Source: Streptomyces reniochalinae (GTDB lineage: Bacteria; Actinomycetota; Actinomycetes; Streptomycetales; Streptomycetaceae). From it: a stretch of DNA of 64,000 nt. The stretch covers positions 1 through 64,000 of the forward strand of contig NZ_QOIM01000033.1 of the NCBI RefSeq assembly GCF_003323735.1. The letters run 5' to 3'. The notes beneath the pieces were generated by a model that saw nothing but the letters and a program-made list of their open reading frames with translations, was not told the DNA's origin and ran no database searches. A program made the translations under genes and the position numbers. Positions 55,659 to 64,000 of this stretch are shown in pieces. Within the stretch, counting starts at the first letter, position 1. Each line of letters starts with the position of its first letter.

Positions 55659-57872
55659 TCAGCTCCGCAGCACCCGAGCTCCCGCGCGGGTCTCTATGGC
55701 ACGGGCCGCGGCGCGGCGGTCCGCGGCCGTCTCCGGCTGATGCGTCTCCTCGGCGAGATCGGCCAGCGCGTGCAGCGCCTTGGCTTCGTCGTGGTCGGCG
55801 CCACGGGTGCGGGCGCTCGCGAGTGCACGCTCGTAGAGCGACCTGATGCTGTCCCCGCCACTCCCTCCTGCGAGGTCCGTGAGGTCCGTCGGATCCGTGA
55901 GGTCCCCTCCGCTCGCTCCGGCGGCCTGTTGCAGGGCGCGGGCGAGCTCGTAGGCGGTCAGCCCCGTCATGCGCTCGCGGTCTTGCGCGAGCGCCTCTCG
56001 GTGGGCGGTTTCGAGGAGTTCCGCGGCGCGCTGCGGTGCGCCGTGGTCGGTGAGGGTCTTCCCGAGAAGGTAGCCGAGCAGGAGCACGCCGTAGGCGTTG
56101 CCGATCTGTTCGTGGATGCGGCGGGAGGCGGTGAACTCTTCAACGGCGGCAGCCGTGTCGCCCTCCTCGCGGTGCAGCAGTCCGCGGAACTCGAGCGTGG
56201 AGGCGCGCAGTTTCGGTTCTGCTCGCAGTCCGGCGGCGGCCCTGACGGCGTGGTCGATCTCGACGCGTGCCTGTGCGAGCTGCCCGGACTCCCACAGGGC
56301 GCGGGCCAGTTGGCAGCGCATCCGCGCCTGTGCCGCCAGGTTCTCCGTGCGCTGCGCCGAGGCGAGTCCGGCGCCGAAGGCGTCGATGGCCTCGGCGTGG
56401 TGACGGTGGTCCATGTAGTGGGTCCACAGAGGCTCGCACAGGCCCCAGGCGTCGGCGTCGGCTTCCGGGTCGCCCACCTCGTGTGCCAGGTGGACGCAGG
56501 CGTGCAGCGCGGGGTGTTCGGCGGCCATCCAGCGGGCAGCCTCCGCCTTGTCCCCGAGGGGCACGTCGGGGGCGTACGGCAGGGGCGGAACCGGGTCGGC
56601 GAAGCGCATCCGGCCCCCCGCGACCAGCGCGTCGGCGCGTTCGGCCTGCCTGCGGTACCAGCGCACCACCCGCCGGTGCGCCGCCGCCACCTCTCCCGGT
56701 CGGCCGTCGCGCCGGGCACAGCGCTGCGCGTGGGCCCGCAGCAGGTCGTGCATGCGGAGGCGTTCGGCCGCATGCGGGACCGCGCCGTCCCGCTCGTCGC
56801 CGCCCTCCCAGAGTGCGACGAGCCGGGCGTCCTCCAGCTCCCCCAGTGCGTCGTAGCCGGTGTCGATGTCCTCGGCGCCGAGGAGGGCGACGGCGGAGGC
56901 GGCCGTGAAGGACGGCCCCGGGTGGGCGGCCAGGAGCCGGTAGAGGCGGGCCGCCGGTGCGGTCAGTTCGCGGTAGGCGGCGTCCCAGACTGCTTCGACC
57001 ACGGGCAGGCCCTCCTCGTCGAGTTCGGTGCGCAGCGCGGCGACGAGCCGCTCGGGGGGCCTGCGCCGGTGCGTGCGCAGGTAGCGCCCCGCGACGTGCA
57101 GTGCGGCGGGCAGCCCACCGCACATGCGGGCGATCTCGGCGACCACCTCGGGGCGGCCTCCCGCGGGACCCGCGCCGTCGACGAGGGTGTGCAGCAGCCC
57201 CTCGGCCGCCGAGCCCGGCAGCGGCCCCAGCGGGACCTCCAAGGCGCCCGTCAGTCCTTCCAGCCGCTTGCGGCTGATGACGACGGCGACCGCGGACGCG
57301 GAGACGGGCAGCAGCGGTTCGGCCTCGCTGGCGTAGGCCACGTTGTCCAGGACGACGACGAGTTCGCGTCCCCAGGTGCGCTGCGCGTACTGGCGGTGCC
57401 GCCCTGCGAGGTCCTTGGCCAGCCAGGGCTCGTGGACGCCCAGGCCGCGCAGCAGGACGGCCAGCACGTCCGACGGGGACACCCCGCCCTCCCGACGGTA
57501 GTCGTCCAGGTCGACGTAGAGGGCGCCGCAGCCGCGTTCGCGGTGGGCCTCGTGTGCCAGCCGCAGCCCCAGCGCGGTCTTGCCGGCCCCGCCGATGCCG
57601 CTGACGGCGACGACCAGCGGGCGCACCACCTCGGACGTCGCGCCCTCCGCCGCGGCGGCTGCCCGCCGCCGTCCGAGTGCCCGCGCCACACCGGCCCGCT
57701 CGTCATCCCGGTCCGCGAAGTGCGCGGACTCGACGGGGAGCTGCACCGGTGGGGCCGCGGGCTCCTCCGGTGCGGCATAGGTGTGGTGGTGCACCGCGCC
57801 GATACTGGCGGCCTGCACCACCGCACCGGCACTGACCTGCCCGTCCACGGTGTTGTGCGTCTGCTCGCTCAC
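55659..57872 (-). CDS. NB-ARC/TPR signalling protein
   Basis: A 737-residue STAND-class NTPase. Residues 7-32 (NTVDGQVSAGAVVQAASIGAVHHH) are a short N-terminal module seen on many actinobacterial STAND proteins. The NB-ARC has Walker A GIGGAGKT (92-99), Walker B LVVVLD (171-176), GGLPAALHVAG and RMHDLLRAHA. Residues about 480-737 are TPR-like helices. It resembles an AfsR-type regulator without the DNA-binding domain. Function could be regulatory or defensive. GTG at 57872 lies 44 bases after the acyl-CoA dehydrogenase stop, so they may be cotranscribed. A short TDPTDLTDL sequence repeat occurs near the C-terminus. Confidence 0.88.
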   Translation of the reverse strand: MSEQTHNTVDGQVSAGAVVQAASIGAVHHHTYAAPEEPAAPPVQLPVESAHFADRDDERAGVARALGRRRAAAAAEGATSEVVRPLVVAVSGIGGAGKTALGLRLAHEAHRERGCGALYVDLDDYRREGGVSPSDVLAVLLRGLGVHEPWLAKDLAGRHRQYAQRTWGRELVVVLDNVAYASEAEPLLPVSASAVAVVISRKRLEGLTGALEVPLGPLPGSAAEGLLHTLVDGAGPAGGRPEVVAEIARMCGGLPAALHVAGRYLRTHRRRPPERLVAALRTELDEEGLPVVEAVWDAAYRELTAPAARLYRLLAAHPGPSFTAASAVALLGAEDIDTGYDALGELEDARLVALWEGGDERDGAVPHAAERLRMHDLLRAHAQRCARRDGRPGEVAAAHRRVVRWYRRQAERADALVAGGRMRFADPVPPLPYAPDVPLGDKAEAARWMAAEHPALHACVHLAHEVGDPEADADAWGLCEPLWTHYMDHRHHAEAIDAFGAGLASAQRTENLAAQARMRCQLARALWESGQLAQARVEIDHAVRAAAGLRAEPKLRASTLEFRGLLHREEGDTAAAVEEFTASRRIHEQIGNAYGVLLLGYLLGKTLTDHGAPQRAAELLETAHREALAQDRERMTGLTAYELARALQQAAGASGGDLTDPTDLTDLAGGSGGDSIRSLYERALASARTRGADHDEAKALHALADLAEETHQPETAADRRAAARAIETRAGARVLRS

Positions 57873-57916
57873 ACCCCGACTCTAGGGCGCCCGGGGCGTG
57901 CTGGGCAGCGTGCGCA

Positions 57917-59887
57917 TCAACGGATACGTCGGTGGACGTTCTCCTTCGTAGACGGACCGGGGGCCACCTCCGCGATCCACGGCCCGTCGGTCGAGGGGTC
58001 GATGACGCCTTCCTCAAGCCAGGTGTAGGAGCCGTCGAGGACTTCGCGGACGACCTTGCGGTCGAGGTCGTCGGTGTTGCTCCACAGACGGTCGAACAGT
58101 TCGTCGACGCGGAGGCGGGACTGGCGGCAGAACGCGTCCGCGAGCTGGTACGCGGCCCGCCCTTCGGCACCGTCGGTGCCGTCGCGCCGCAGCTTCTCCG
58201 CGCGGACGCAGGCGGCGCTCATCGCGAACAGTTCGGCACCGATGTCCACGATGCGCCCGAGGAAGCCCTGTTTGGTCTCCATCCGGCCCTGCCAGCGCGA
58301 CATGGCGTAGAAGGTGGAGCGGGCGAGCTTGCGTGCGGTGCGCTCGACGTGGCGCAGGTGGGGGGCGAGTGTGCCGAACTCGGCGTAGGCGCCGGGCAAC
58401 TGGCCCGAGCCCGCGACGAGCCGGGGCAGCCACTTGGCGTAGAAGGTACCCGCCGTGACGGCTGCCTTGCGCTTGTCGGCCAGGGTCTTGTCCGGGTCGA
58501 TGAGGTCGCCGGCGACCGACAGGTGCGCGTCCACGGCCTCGCGGGCGATCAGCAGGTGCATGATCTCCGTCGAGCCCTCGAAGATGCGGTTGATACGCAG
58601 GTCGCGCAGGAGCTGTTCGGCGGGGACACCGCGTTCGCCGCGGGCGGCGAGGGACGCGGCGGTCTCGAACCCGCGTCCGCCGCGGATCTGGACCAGTTCG
58701 TCGGCCATCTTCCAGGCCATCTCACTGCCGTAGAGCTTGGCGAGCGCCGCCTCGATGCGGATGTCGTTGCGCTCCTCGTCGGCCATCTGCGAGGACAGGT
58801 CGAGCACGGCCTCCAGCGCGAACGTCGTCGCGGCGATGAAGGAGATCTTGCCGCCGACGGCCTCGTGCTCGGCGACCGGCCTGCCCCACTGGACCCGTTC
58901 GCGGGACCACTGGCGGGCGATGCGCAGGCACCATTTGCCCGCGCCGACGCAGGTGGCGGGCAGGGAGAGGCGGCCGGTGTTGAGCGTGGTGAGCGCGATC
59001 TTGAGCCCCGCGCCCTCGGGGCCGATGCGGTTGGCCGCGGGGACGCGCACCCGGTGGAAGCGCGTGACACCGTTCTCGATGCCGCGCAGCCCCATGAAGG
59101 CGTTCCGGTTCTCCACGGTGATGCCCTCGGAGCCGGCCTCGACGACGAACGCGGTGATGCCGCCCTTGTGCCCTGCGGCGCGGCGCGGGTCGTCGGCGGC
59201 GGGCTCGGGCACGCGTGCCATGACGACGAGGAGGTCGGCGATCACCCCGTTGGTGGTCCACAGCTTCACCCCGTCGAGCAGGTAGTCTCCCTCGCCCCCT
59301 GCCTCGTGCGGACCGGAGGCGCCAGCGCTGTCGGGCACGGCGGTGGTCGCCAGCCGTGCGGGGTCGGAGCCCACGTCGGGTTCGGTCAGCAGGAACGCGG
59401 AGATGTCGCTGCGGGCGCAGCGCGGCAGGAAGGCGTCCTTCTGCTCCTGGCTGCCGAACATCTTCACGGGCTGCGGTACACCGATGGACTGGTGCGCGGA
59501 CAGCAGCGCGCCCACAGCCGGGCTGGCGGAGCTGACCAGGGCGAGTGCCTTGTTGTAGTACACCTGGGTCAGCCCGAGCCCGCCGTACTCGGTGCCGGCC
59601 TTCATGCCGAGCGCCCCCAGCTCCTTCAGGCCGGTGATCACCTCGTCCGGGATCCTGGACTCACGTTCGATCAGTGGTCCGTCGACCGTGGTCTCGACGA
59701 AGTCGCGCAGCCTGGCCAGGAACTCCTCGCCCCGCGCGATGTCCTCGGCCGCCGGTTCCGGGTGCGGGTGGAGGAGATCGAGGCGGAAGCGGCCGAGGAA
59801 CAGTTCCTTGGCGAAGCTGGGCTTGCGCCAGTCCTTCTCCCGGGCCGCCTCGGCGACTTCGCGGGCTTCGCGTTCGGAGACGGTCAT
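57917..59887 (-). CDS. Long acyl-CoA dehydrogenase (VLCAD/ACAD9-like length)
   Basis: A 656-residue flavin enzyme of fatty acid or acyl-CoA oxidation. It has LTEPDVGSDPA (FAD-binding), KLWTTNGVIADLLVVMARV, GLRGIENGVTRFHRVRVP and RIFEGSTEIMHLLIAREAVD, which holds the catalytic Glu. The C-terminal 190 residues are an extra helical domain, as in VLCAD-type enzymes, making it longer than the usual 380-400. ATG at 59887 follows GAGGTGAG. It is followed closely by the NB-ARC gene. The substrate cannot be told from sequence. Confidence 0.94.
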   Translation of the reverse strand: MTVSEREAREVAEAAREKDWRKPSFAKELFLGRFRLDLLHPHPEPAAEDIARGEEFLARLRDFVETTVDGPLIERESRIPDEVITGLKELGALGMKAGTEYGGLGLTQVYYNKALALVSSASPAVGALLSAHQSIGVPQPVKMFGSQEQKDAFLPRCARSDISAFLLTEPDVGSDPARLATTAVPDSAGASGPHEAGGEGDYLLDGVKLWTTNGVIADLLVVMARVPEPAADDPRRAAGHKGGITAFVVEAGSEGITVENRNAFMGLRGIENGVTRFHRVRVPAANRIGPEGAGLKIALTTLNTGRLSLPATCVGAGKWCLRIARQWSRERVQWGRPVAEHEAVGGKISFIAATTFALEAVLDLSSQMADEERNDIRIEAALAKLYGSEMAWKMADELVQIRGGRGFETAASLAARGERGVPAEQLLRDLRINRIFEGSTEIMHLLIAREAVDAHLSVAGDLIDPDKTLADKRKAAVTAGTFYAKWLPRLVAGSGQLPGAYAEFGTLAPHLRHVERTARKLARSTFYAMSRWQGRMETKQGFLGRIVDIGAELFAMSAACVRAEKLRRDGTDGAEGRAAYQLADAFCRQSRLRVDELFDRLWSNTDDLDRKVVREVLDGSYTWLEEGVIDPSTDGPWIAEVAPGPSTKENVHRRIR

Positions 59888-60193
59888 CTCGCTCACCTCG
59901 GAGGGGTGTGGGAGGCGGTTCGCGGTACGTGACGGTGGTGGTGTCCGGCAGGCGCCCCCTGGGGGCGCTGTCGGGTCCTGCTCGGTCGTGTGTACCCCAT
60001 TCCCTCCGCCCCTACCATTCACCGCGCGCGCAGAGGCCGGTCACCGCGCGCACGATGCCGGCAGAACGGGCCCACCGTCCTGTCGGCTCGCCACGCTCTC
60101 GGCATGCGGGTCATCTGGTGCCGCCCTCGCTCTCGGGTCGCGCCGCGCACACCTCGCCGTGAGCCGCTTTCAGCCCCGCTCCGGCCGGATGGT
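59888..60193. other. Intergenic region upstream of the acyl-CoA dehydrogenase gene
   Basis: A 306-base gap between the acyl-CoA dehydrogenase start and the response regulator stop, both on the minus strand. It holds the dehydrogenase promoter and the two-component operon's terminator. A near-palindrome (GCGCCCCC/GGGGGCGC) lies near 59952-59968. No gene is supported. Confidence 0.4.
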
Positions 60194-60871
60194 TCACCCC
60201 GCGTGGCCGCCGCCAGGGGTGACCAGACCGGACTCGTACGCCAGGACGACGGCCTGGGCGCGGCTGCCCAGGCCGAGCTTGGCCATGGTGCGGTTGAGGT
60301 GCGTCTTGACCGTGGACTCGCTGATGACCAGGGTTTCGGCGATCTCGGGGTTGGAGAGACCGCCCGCGACCAGACGGAGCACGTCCACCTCCCTGCCGGT
60401 GAGCACCTCGAGGGTCTCGGGAGGCGGCGCGGCCTGGCCCGGGGCCGGCGCGTACGCCTCGATCAGCCGGCGCGTGACACTCGGGGAGAAGAGGGTGTCC
60501 CCCTCCGCGACCGCGGCGACGGCGGCCAGCAGTCGCTGCGGCCCCGTGTCCTTCAGCAGGAAACCGCACGCCCCTGCGCGCAGCGCCGCGTAGACGTACT
60601 CGTCCAGATCGAAGGTGGTCAGCACCAGGATGCGGGGGCGGGGCTCGCCGCTCGCCTCCAGGATGCGTTCGGTGGCTGTGATGCCGCTGGTGCCCGGCAT
60701 CCGGATGTCCATGAGGATGACGTCCGGACGGTGTTCGGCGGCCAGCACGACCGCCTCGTCACCGTCGGACGCCTCACCGACCACCTCCATGCCGGGCGCC
60801 GCCCGCAGCAGAGCGGCGACACCCGCCCGGATGAGCACCTGGTCGTCGACGACGAGAACCCTGATCGTCAC
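60194..60871 (-). CDS. NarL/LuxR-family response regulator
   Basis: A 225-residue regulator with a receiver domain (phosphoacceptor D55 in VILMDIRMPG, acidic pair D9/D10, conserved Thr and Lys in LTTFD and LLKD) and a C-terminal LuxR helix-turn-helix (LTGREVDVLRLVAGGLSNPEIAETLVIS, about 156-206). GTG at 60871 lies 34 bases after the kinase stop. It is the output half of the two-component system with the kinase at 60906-62174; target genes unknown. Confidence 0.94.
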   Translation of the reverse strand: MTIRVLVVDDQVLIRAGVAALLRAAPGMEVVGEASDGDEAVVLAAEHRPDVILMDIRMPGTSGITATERILEASGEPRPRILVLTTFDLDEYVYAALRAGACGFLLKDTGPQRLLAAVAAVAEGDTLFSPSVTRRLIEAYAPAPGQAAPPPETLEVLTGREVDVLRLVAGGLSNPEIAETLVISESTVKTHLNRTMAKLGLGSRAQAVVLAYESGLVTPGGGHAG

Positions 60872-60905
60872 CGTATTCGTCCCCCCCCCTGCGCGCTCAG
60901 GGCTC

Positions 60906-62174
60906 TCAGGCGGGGAGGAGCAGTCGCACCTCGAAACCGCCGCTCGCCCGGGGCCCGGCCTCCAACCGGCCCCCGTAGATCCTTGCGCGCTCCCGCATCC
61001 CCATCAAGCCGTGCCCGCTGGGAGGGGGCGAACCCAGGCCGGGCGGCACGGGCGTCCGGCGGCCGTCGTTCGTGACGGTCACGGCCAGCCGGCGGGGCTC
61101 GTAGCCGACGGCGACGTACGCCTGGGCGGGGTAGGCGTGTTTGAGGACGTTGGTGAGCGCTTCCTGGACGACGCGGTAGGCGCACTGGCCGAGACCGGGC
61201 GCCAGGTCGCGGGGCTCCCCGGTGACCGTGACCGCCACGGCTATGCCCGCTGCCCGGACGCGCTCCGCCAGCTCGGGCAGCTGGTCGAGCCCGGGCGCGG
61301 GGCCGAACGCCGTGCCCGTGTCACCACGGTCGACGAGCCGCGCGTCACCGCCGTCGAGACGGTCGCCCTCCTCGATGCGCAACACCGCCAGGAGCCGCCG
61401 CAGTTCGGCCAGGGCCTCCCCCGAGGTGCCGGAGATGGTGCCGAGGGCGCCTCGCGCGGTCTGCGGATCGGAGTCGAAGACGTATCCGGCCAGGCCCGCC
61501 TGGACGGAGATCACCGACATGTGGTGCGCCACCACGTCGTGCAGCTCCCGGGCGATGCGGACCCGCTCCTCCGCCACGGCGCGGCGCTCGGCCCCGGCCC
61601 GCTCACGGCGCAGCTGTCCGGTGAGATCCGCCAGTTCGACGTTGCGCTGTGCCGACTTGCGCGCCAGGTGCCCGAACCCACACAGGACGCTGGTGTACAG
61701 CACGCTCTGTCCGAACACGGTGGCCCACGCACTCTCGTGGCCCGTCGTCCCCGCGAAGTTCCACACCCCGGCCAGCAGCAGTGCGCAGGGGAGCGCAGAG
61801 CGCAGCGGCCGGGACGAGGCGACGGTGTACAGCGCGAGGAGCGGTCCCAGGGTGTTGACGACGGGCCAGTAGTCGAGGGCGACGTACACGGTCCACACCG
61901 CGAGGACGCCGAGACACAGAATGACCGGTTTCCGCCGCCGGAAGGCGAGCGGCAGGTTCACCGCACAGGTCAGCAGGGTGCCTGGCGTATCCAGACCTGA
62001 CCAGCCCACGGGGGTGCGGTCGTGGCCCAGCAGAAGGCTGACGGCCGTGATGGCGAGCGCGATGGCACCGTCGTAGGCCCACGCCGGTACGCGCTCGGCC
62101 GCGCGGCGCAGCTGGGTCCAGGCCGTCGTGCTCAGCATCGTCGCAGCGTAGCCACCCATGCGGACGGTCGACAT
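60906..62174 (-). CDS. Sensor histidine kinase (HisKA_3 type)
   Basis: A membrane kinase of up to 422 residues. It has several N-terminal hydrophobic helices (about 38-165), the HisKA_3 dimerisation box RIARELHDVVAHHM with H212, and a HATPase_c domain (NVLKHAYPAQAYVAV; GLMGMRERARIYGGRLEAGP). It lies upstream of and in operon with the response regulator. The start is uncertain: ATG at 62174, 62159 or 62138 (giving MLSTTAW) are all in frame without a good ribosome binding site. Confidence 0.9.
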   Translation of the reverse strand: MSTVRMGGYAATMLSTTAWTQLRRAAERVPAWAYDGAIALAITAVSLLLGHDRTPVGWSGLDTPGTLLTCAVNLPLAFRRRKPVILCLGVLAVWTVYVALDYWPVVNTLGPLLALYTVASSRPLRSALPCALLLAGVWNFAGTTGHESAWATVFGQSVLYTSVLCGFGHLARKSAQRNVELADLTGQLRRERAGAERRAVAEERVRIARELHDVVAHHMSVISVQAGLAGYVFDSDPQTARGALGTISGTSGEALAELRRLLAVLRIEEGDRLDGGDARLVDRGDTGTAFGPAPGLDQLPELAERVRAAGIAVAVTVTGEPRDLAPGLGQCAYRVVQEALTNVLKHAYPAQAYVAVGYEPRRLAVTVTNDGRRTPVPPGLGSPPPSGHGLMGMRERARIYGGRLEAGPRASGGFEVRLLLPA

Positions 62175-62525
62175 CCACCGGGCGCGCTGTGTGGGCGCGT
62201 TGCTCCCTACAGCGCTGGTACGACGTCTGAGCGCCGGCTACCGCAGAAGGACAGGTTCCACTTACCGCCGTACGGTGACGCCCGGACGGGCACCACCCGC
62301 GTACCTTCTGGTCCCAGGAAGAGCGCCACGTCCCGGGACCCGGGGGGAGACAGGCCGCGGTCAGGGGGAGGCCGCGCCGGCTGAGAGGCTCAGGACGTGG
62401 CGCTGTTCGGTGTGCGGATGTGCCGCTCCTCGCCACACGGACGTGGCGCCCCTCGCCGTGCGGACGTGGCACTGTTCGCCCTGCGGACGTGTCGCTCCTC
62501 GCCGCGCCTGCGGGAACGTGCCGCT
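62175..62525. other. Intergenic region between mini-gene stop and kinase start
   Basis: A 351-base gap. Its right part is the tandem repeat at 62393-62535. The left part should carry the kinase promoter. I see no gene; a plus-strand frame through it only reads repeats. Confidence 0.5.
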
Positions 62526-62535
62526 TCACGGTGTC
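62393..62535 (-). repeat. 23-bp degenerate tandem repeat downstream of a mini membrane gene
   Basis: Five units with a 23-base period begin with GGACGTG (62393, 62416, 62439, 62462, 62485), roughly GGACGTGGCGCTCCTCGCC. A sixth, shifted by five bases, overlaps the stop codon of the small gene at 62526. It looks like repeated copies of that gene's 3' end. Confidence 0.65.
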
Positions 62536-62672
62536 GCGTCGTCCGGCGGCGCGTAGTGACCGGTCATCATCAGGACGAGGATCACGAGCAACAGCAGCAG
62601 GGCGATGCCCGCCACGGCGGTCGTCAGGGTGCGGCCGACGCGCCGTCGCTGCCACTGTTCACGCAAGGACAT
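62526..62672 (-). CDS. Small single-pass membrane protein (48 residues)
   Basis: A 48-residue protein: MSLREQWQRRRVGRTLTTAVAGI, then a hydrophobic helix (GIALLLLLVILVLMM, about 22-38) and a short outer tail. ATG at 62672 follows GGGGAGG nine bases upstream, a strong site; the longer frame upstream lacks one. Function unknown. Repeats resembling its 3' end lie downstream. Confidence 0.65.
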   Translation of the reverse strand: MSLREQWQRRRVGRTLTTAVAGIALLLLLVILVLMMTGHYAPPDDATP

Positions 62673-62816
62673 CGATCCCCACCTCCCCTGTGGATGCGGC
62701 CACCCTCGCACGCGAGTGCTGCGGAACTGCGTTCCCCGTGCACTGTCGAGCACTGTAACCGGGCGGCGGGGAGGGAAGGCCGGTTCTGGGCCCTTACGGG
62801 ACGCGACAGGGGCAGG

Positions 62817-63584
62817 TCAGGGGACGGCCCGGAAGTGGGTGGTGAGCCTTCCCTCGTCGTCGTGCACGTGGAAGGCGATCAGCGGCGGCAGTTCGTAGTC
62901 GAGGGGACCGTCGTCCTCGCCCTCCCAGGGCATCCTGAGCGTCGAGACCACCCCCGGCGCCGCCACCAGCGGCAGCCCGGCGAAAGTGGTGACCGCGGGA
63001 GTGTGGCTGTGCCCGCACAGCAGACCGGCGACGTTGCCATGCCTGCCGACGACTTCGGCAAGACGCTCCTGGCCGAACTGCCGGATGGCATCGACGTACT
63101 GGCCGTGCAGCGGGACGGGCGGGTGGTGGAAGCAGACGAAGGCCGGCCTGCCGTCCGGCGCCGCGTCCAGCTCCGCGTCGAGCCAGGTGAGCGTCGTGTC
63201 GTCGAGGTAGCCGTGCCCCTTGCCGGGCACGCTGGAGTCGCACATCAGGAGCGTCGCACCAGGCAGGTGGTGTGCCTGGTTGACGGGCGAGGCGTCGACC
63301 GCGTCCCCGCCCAGCAGCACGGAGCGGTACGGGCCGCGTACGTCGTGGTTGCCGGGACAGGTGAGCGGCAGGACCCCGTGCGCGGCGAACAGTTCGGCCG
63401 CCAGCCGGTACTCGCCCTCCGTCCCGTGGTCGGCGATGTCCCCGGTGAGCAGCACGGCGTCCAACTCGCCAGGGAGACCCGCGAGACATGCCAGCACCCG
63501 TTCCGCACGAGCCCGCGCCCGCGCTCCCCCGTCCCCCCGGTCCTGGCCGAGATGGACGTCACTGATCTGCGCAAAGACGAACAT
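62817..63584 (-). CDS. Metallophosphoesterase (CpdA-like)
   Basis: A 255-residue calcineurin-like phosphoesterase. Metal-binding motifs are in order: QISDVHLG (about 5-12), LTGDIADHG, CPGNHDVRG, CFHHPP and GHSHTPA. This pattern fits the 3',5'-cyclic nucleotide phosphodiesterase (CpdA/Icc) group, but the substrate is not proven. ATG at 63584 has GAGGAG upstream; the longer frame has no site. Confidence 0.92.
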   Translation of the reverse strand: MFVFAQISDVHLGQDRGDGGARARARAERVLACLAGLPGELDAVLLTGDIADHGTEGEYRLAAELFAAHGVLPLTCPGNHDVRGPYRSVLLGGDAVDASPVNQAHHLPGATLLMCDSSVPGKGHGYLDDTTLTWLDAELDAAPDGRPAFVCFHHPPVPLHGQYVDAIRQFGQERLAEVVGRHGNVAGLLCGHSHTPAVTTFAGLPLVAAPGVVSTLRMPWEGEDDGPLDYELPPLIAFHVHDDEGRLTTHFRAVP

Positions 63585-63802
63585 GAGGGGTCTCCTCGCT
63601 GGTCGGATCGTGTCTGTTCGGTGCGGGTCCGTATGCCTGCCTGAGGTCTGACGGGCCGTGCGGCGGCCGGGTGAGCCGCCGGAGGCCGTCCGGCTTCCAC
63701 CGGCGGCGTTCCAGCGGCATCCCACCGGCCTGGCGTCCCTCGGCTGACGACTGACGGGGTGTCGTCGGCTGTCGGTCTCCGGTGTCGGCCGGCGGGTGGA
63801 GC

Positions 63803-64000
63803 TCAGCTCTTCCAGTGGACGGCGAAAGCCTGCGCGGGGTTGTCGACGAAGATGCGCCGGGCGAGGGCTTCGCCCAACTCGCGTGCCACACGCGGCCGCA
63901 GCACGCGACTCACCTGCGCCACCCCGATCTCGGCCCGCGCCTGCGCGGTGACCGTGTCGCCTCCCAGCAGCAGGCGGTCGCCGTACCCGCGCTCCGCGAG
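63803..64000 (-). CDS. Phosphotriesterase-related hydrolase, C-terminal part (truncated by window edge)
   Basis: A minus-strand frame enters at the right edge and ends with TGA at 63803-63805. The 65 visible residues include RLLLGGDTVTAQ, ISRVLRP-like VSRVLRPRVARELG and FVDNPAQAFAVHW, the C-terminal end of phosphotriesterase-family (amidohydrolase) proteins, whose metal-binding aspartate lies in the LGGD motif. The start lies beyond the window. It continues rightward; most of the enzyme cannot be seen. Confidence 0.75.
   Translation of the reverse strand, partial: LAERGYGDRLLLGGDTVTAQARAEIGVAQVSRVLRPRVARELGEALARRIFVDNPAQAFAVHWKS

Noticed and set aside
62397-63644. 415-codon plus-strand frame
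   Set aside because: Starts in the 23-bp repeats and is antisense to the metallophosphoesterase.

Overview
This is a high-GC actinobacterial chromosome segment, almost certainly Streptomyces or a close relative. The evidence is strong G/C bias at third codon positions, many GTG starts behind AGGAG-type ribosome binding sites, a type VII secretion (ESX) locus, DUF397 and NB-ARC/TPR regulators, and a core-gene order that I recall from Streptomyces (memory, not searched). Almost all of it looks chromosomal core. I see no insertion sequence, prophage, CRISPR array or tRNA.

Left edge to 11 kb. Positions 1-180 read on the minus strand as the leader of a 16S rRNA gene lying just outside the window, with its boxA-like antitermination site. 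Then come RNase J (rnj), dapA and thyX, a small membrane protein, a PH-domain membrane protein, a TPR-like membrane protein, dapB, an M16 peptidase, pnp and rpsO. These join RNA decay (RNase J, PNPase), lysine/diaminopimelate synthesis (DapA, DapB) and thymidylate synthesis (ThyX).

11-31 kb: a complete type VII secretion locus. EccD and EccC are divergently transcribed. A minus-strand operon of lower GC carries two WXG100 proteins, a mycosin, a large proline-rich WXG-type protein and a small helical partner. A second mycosin and EccB follow, then plus-strand EccE, an associated protein and a 1084-residue EspI-like ATPase. A DUF397 protein sits inside the locus.

31-43.4 kb: the rimP-nusA-ylxR-infB-DUF503-rbfA-truB-ribF translation/RNA-modification cluster on the minus strand. 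It is interrupted between truB and ribF by a 1188-residue trypsin-like/P-loop NTPase (STAND-like) protein.

43.8-53.5 kb: a Tat-lipoprotein/DUF4439 pair, a kinase-fold protein lacking catalytic residues, proS, two GNAT acetyltransferases, and the isoprenoid genes ispG and dxr flanking a site-2 protease.

53.5-64 kb: a predicted GT-B-like transferase gene preceded by 13 perfect copies of an 8-bp repeat (possible frame switch), an NB-ARC/TPR protein, a long acyl-CoA dehydrogenase, a two-component system, a mini membrane protein, a metallophosphoesterase, and the 3' end of a phosphotriesterase-like gene cut by the right edge.

The most unusual signals are the octanucleotide array at 53703-53811, the repeated appearance of gene 3'-end copies just downstream of stop codons (infB, truB, the GT-B gene and a mini membrane gene), a mini-ORF plus long hairpin leader before dapA, and two STAND-type NTPases. 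All starts were chosen by ribosome binding sites and remembered family lengths; no database search was possible.
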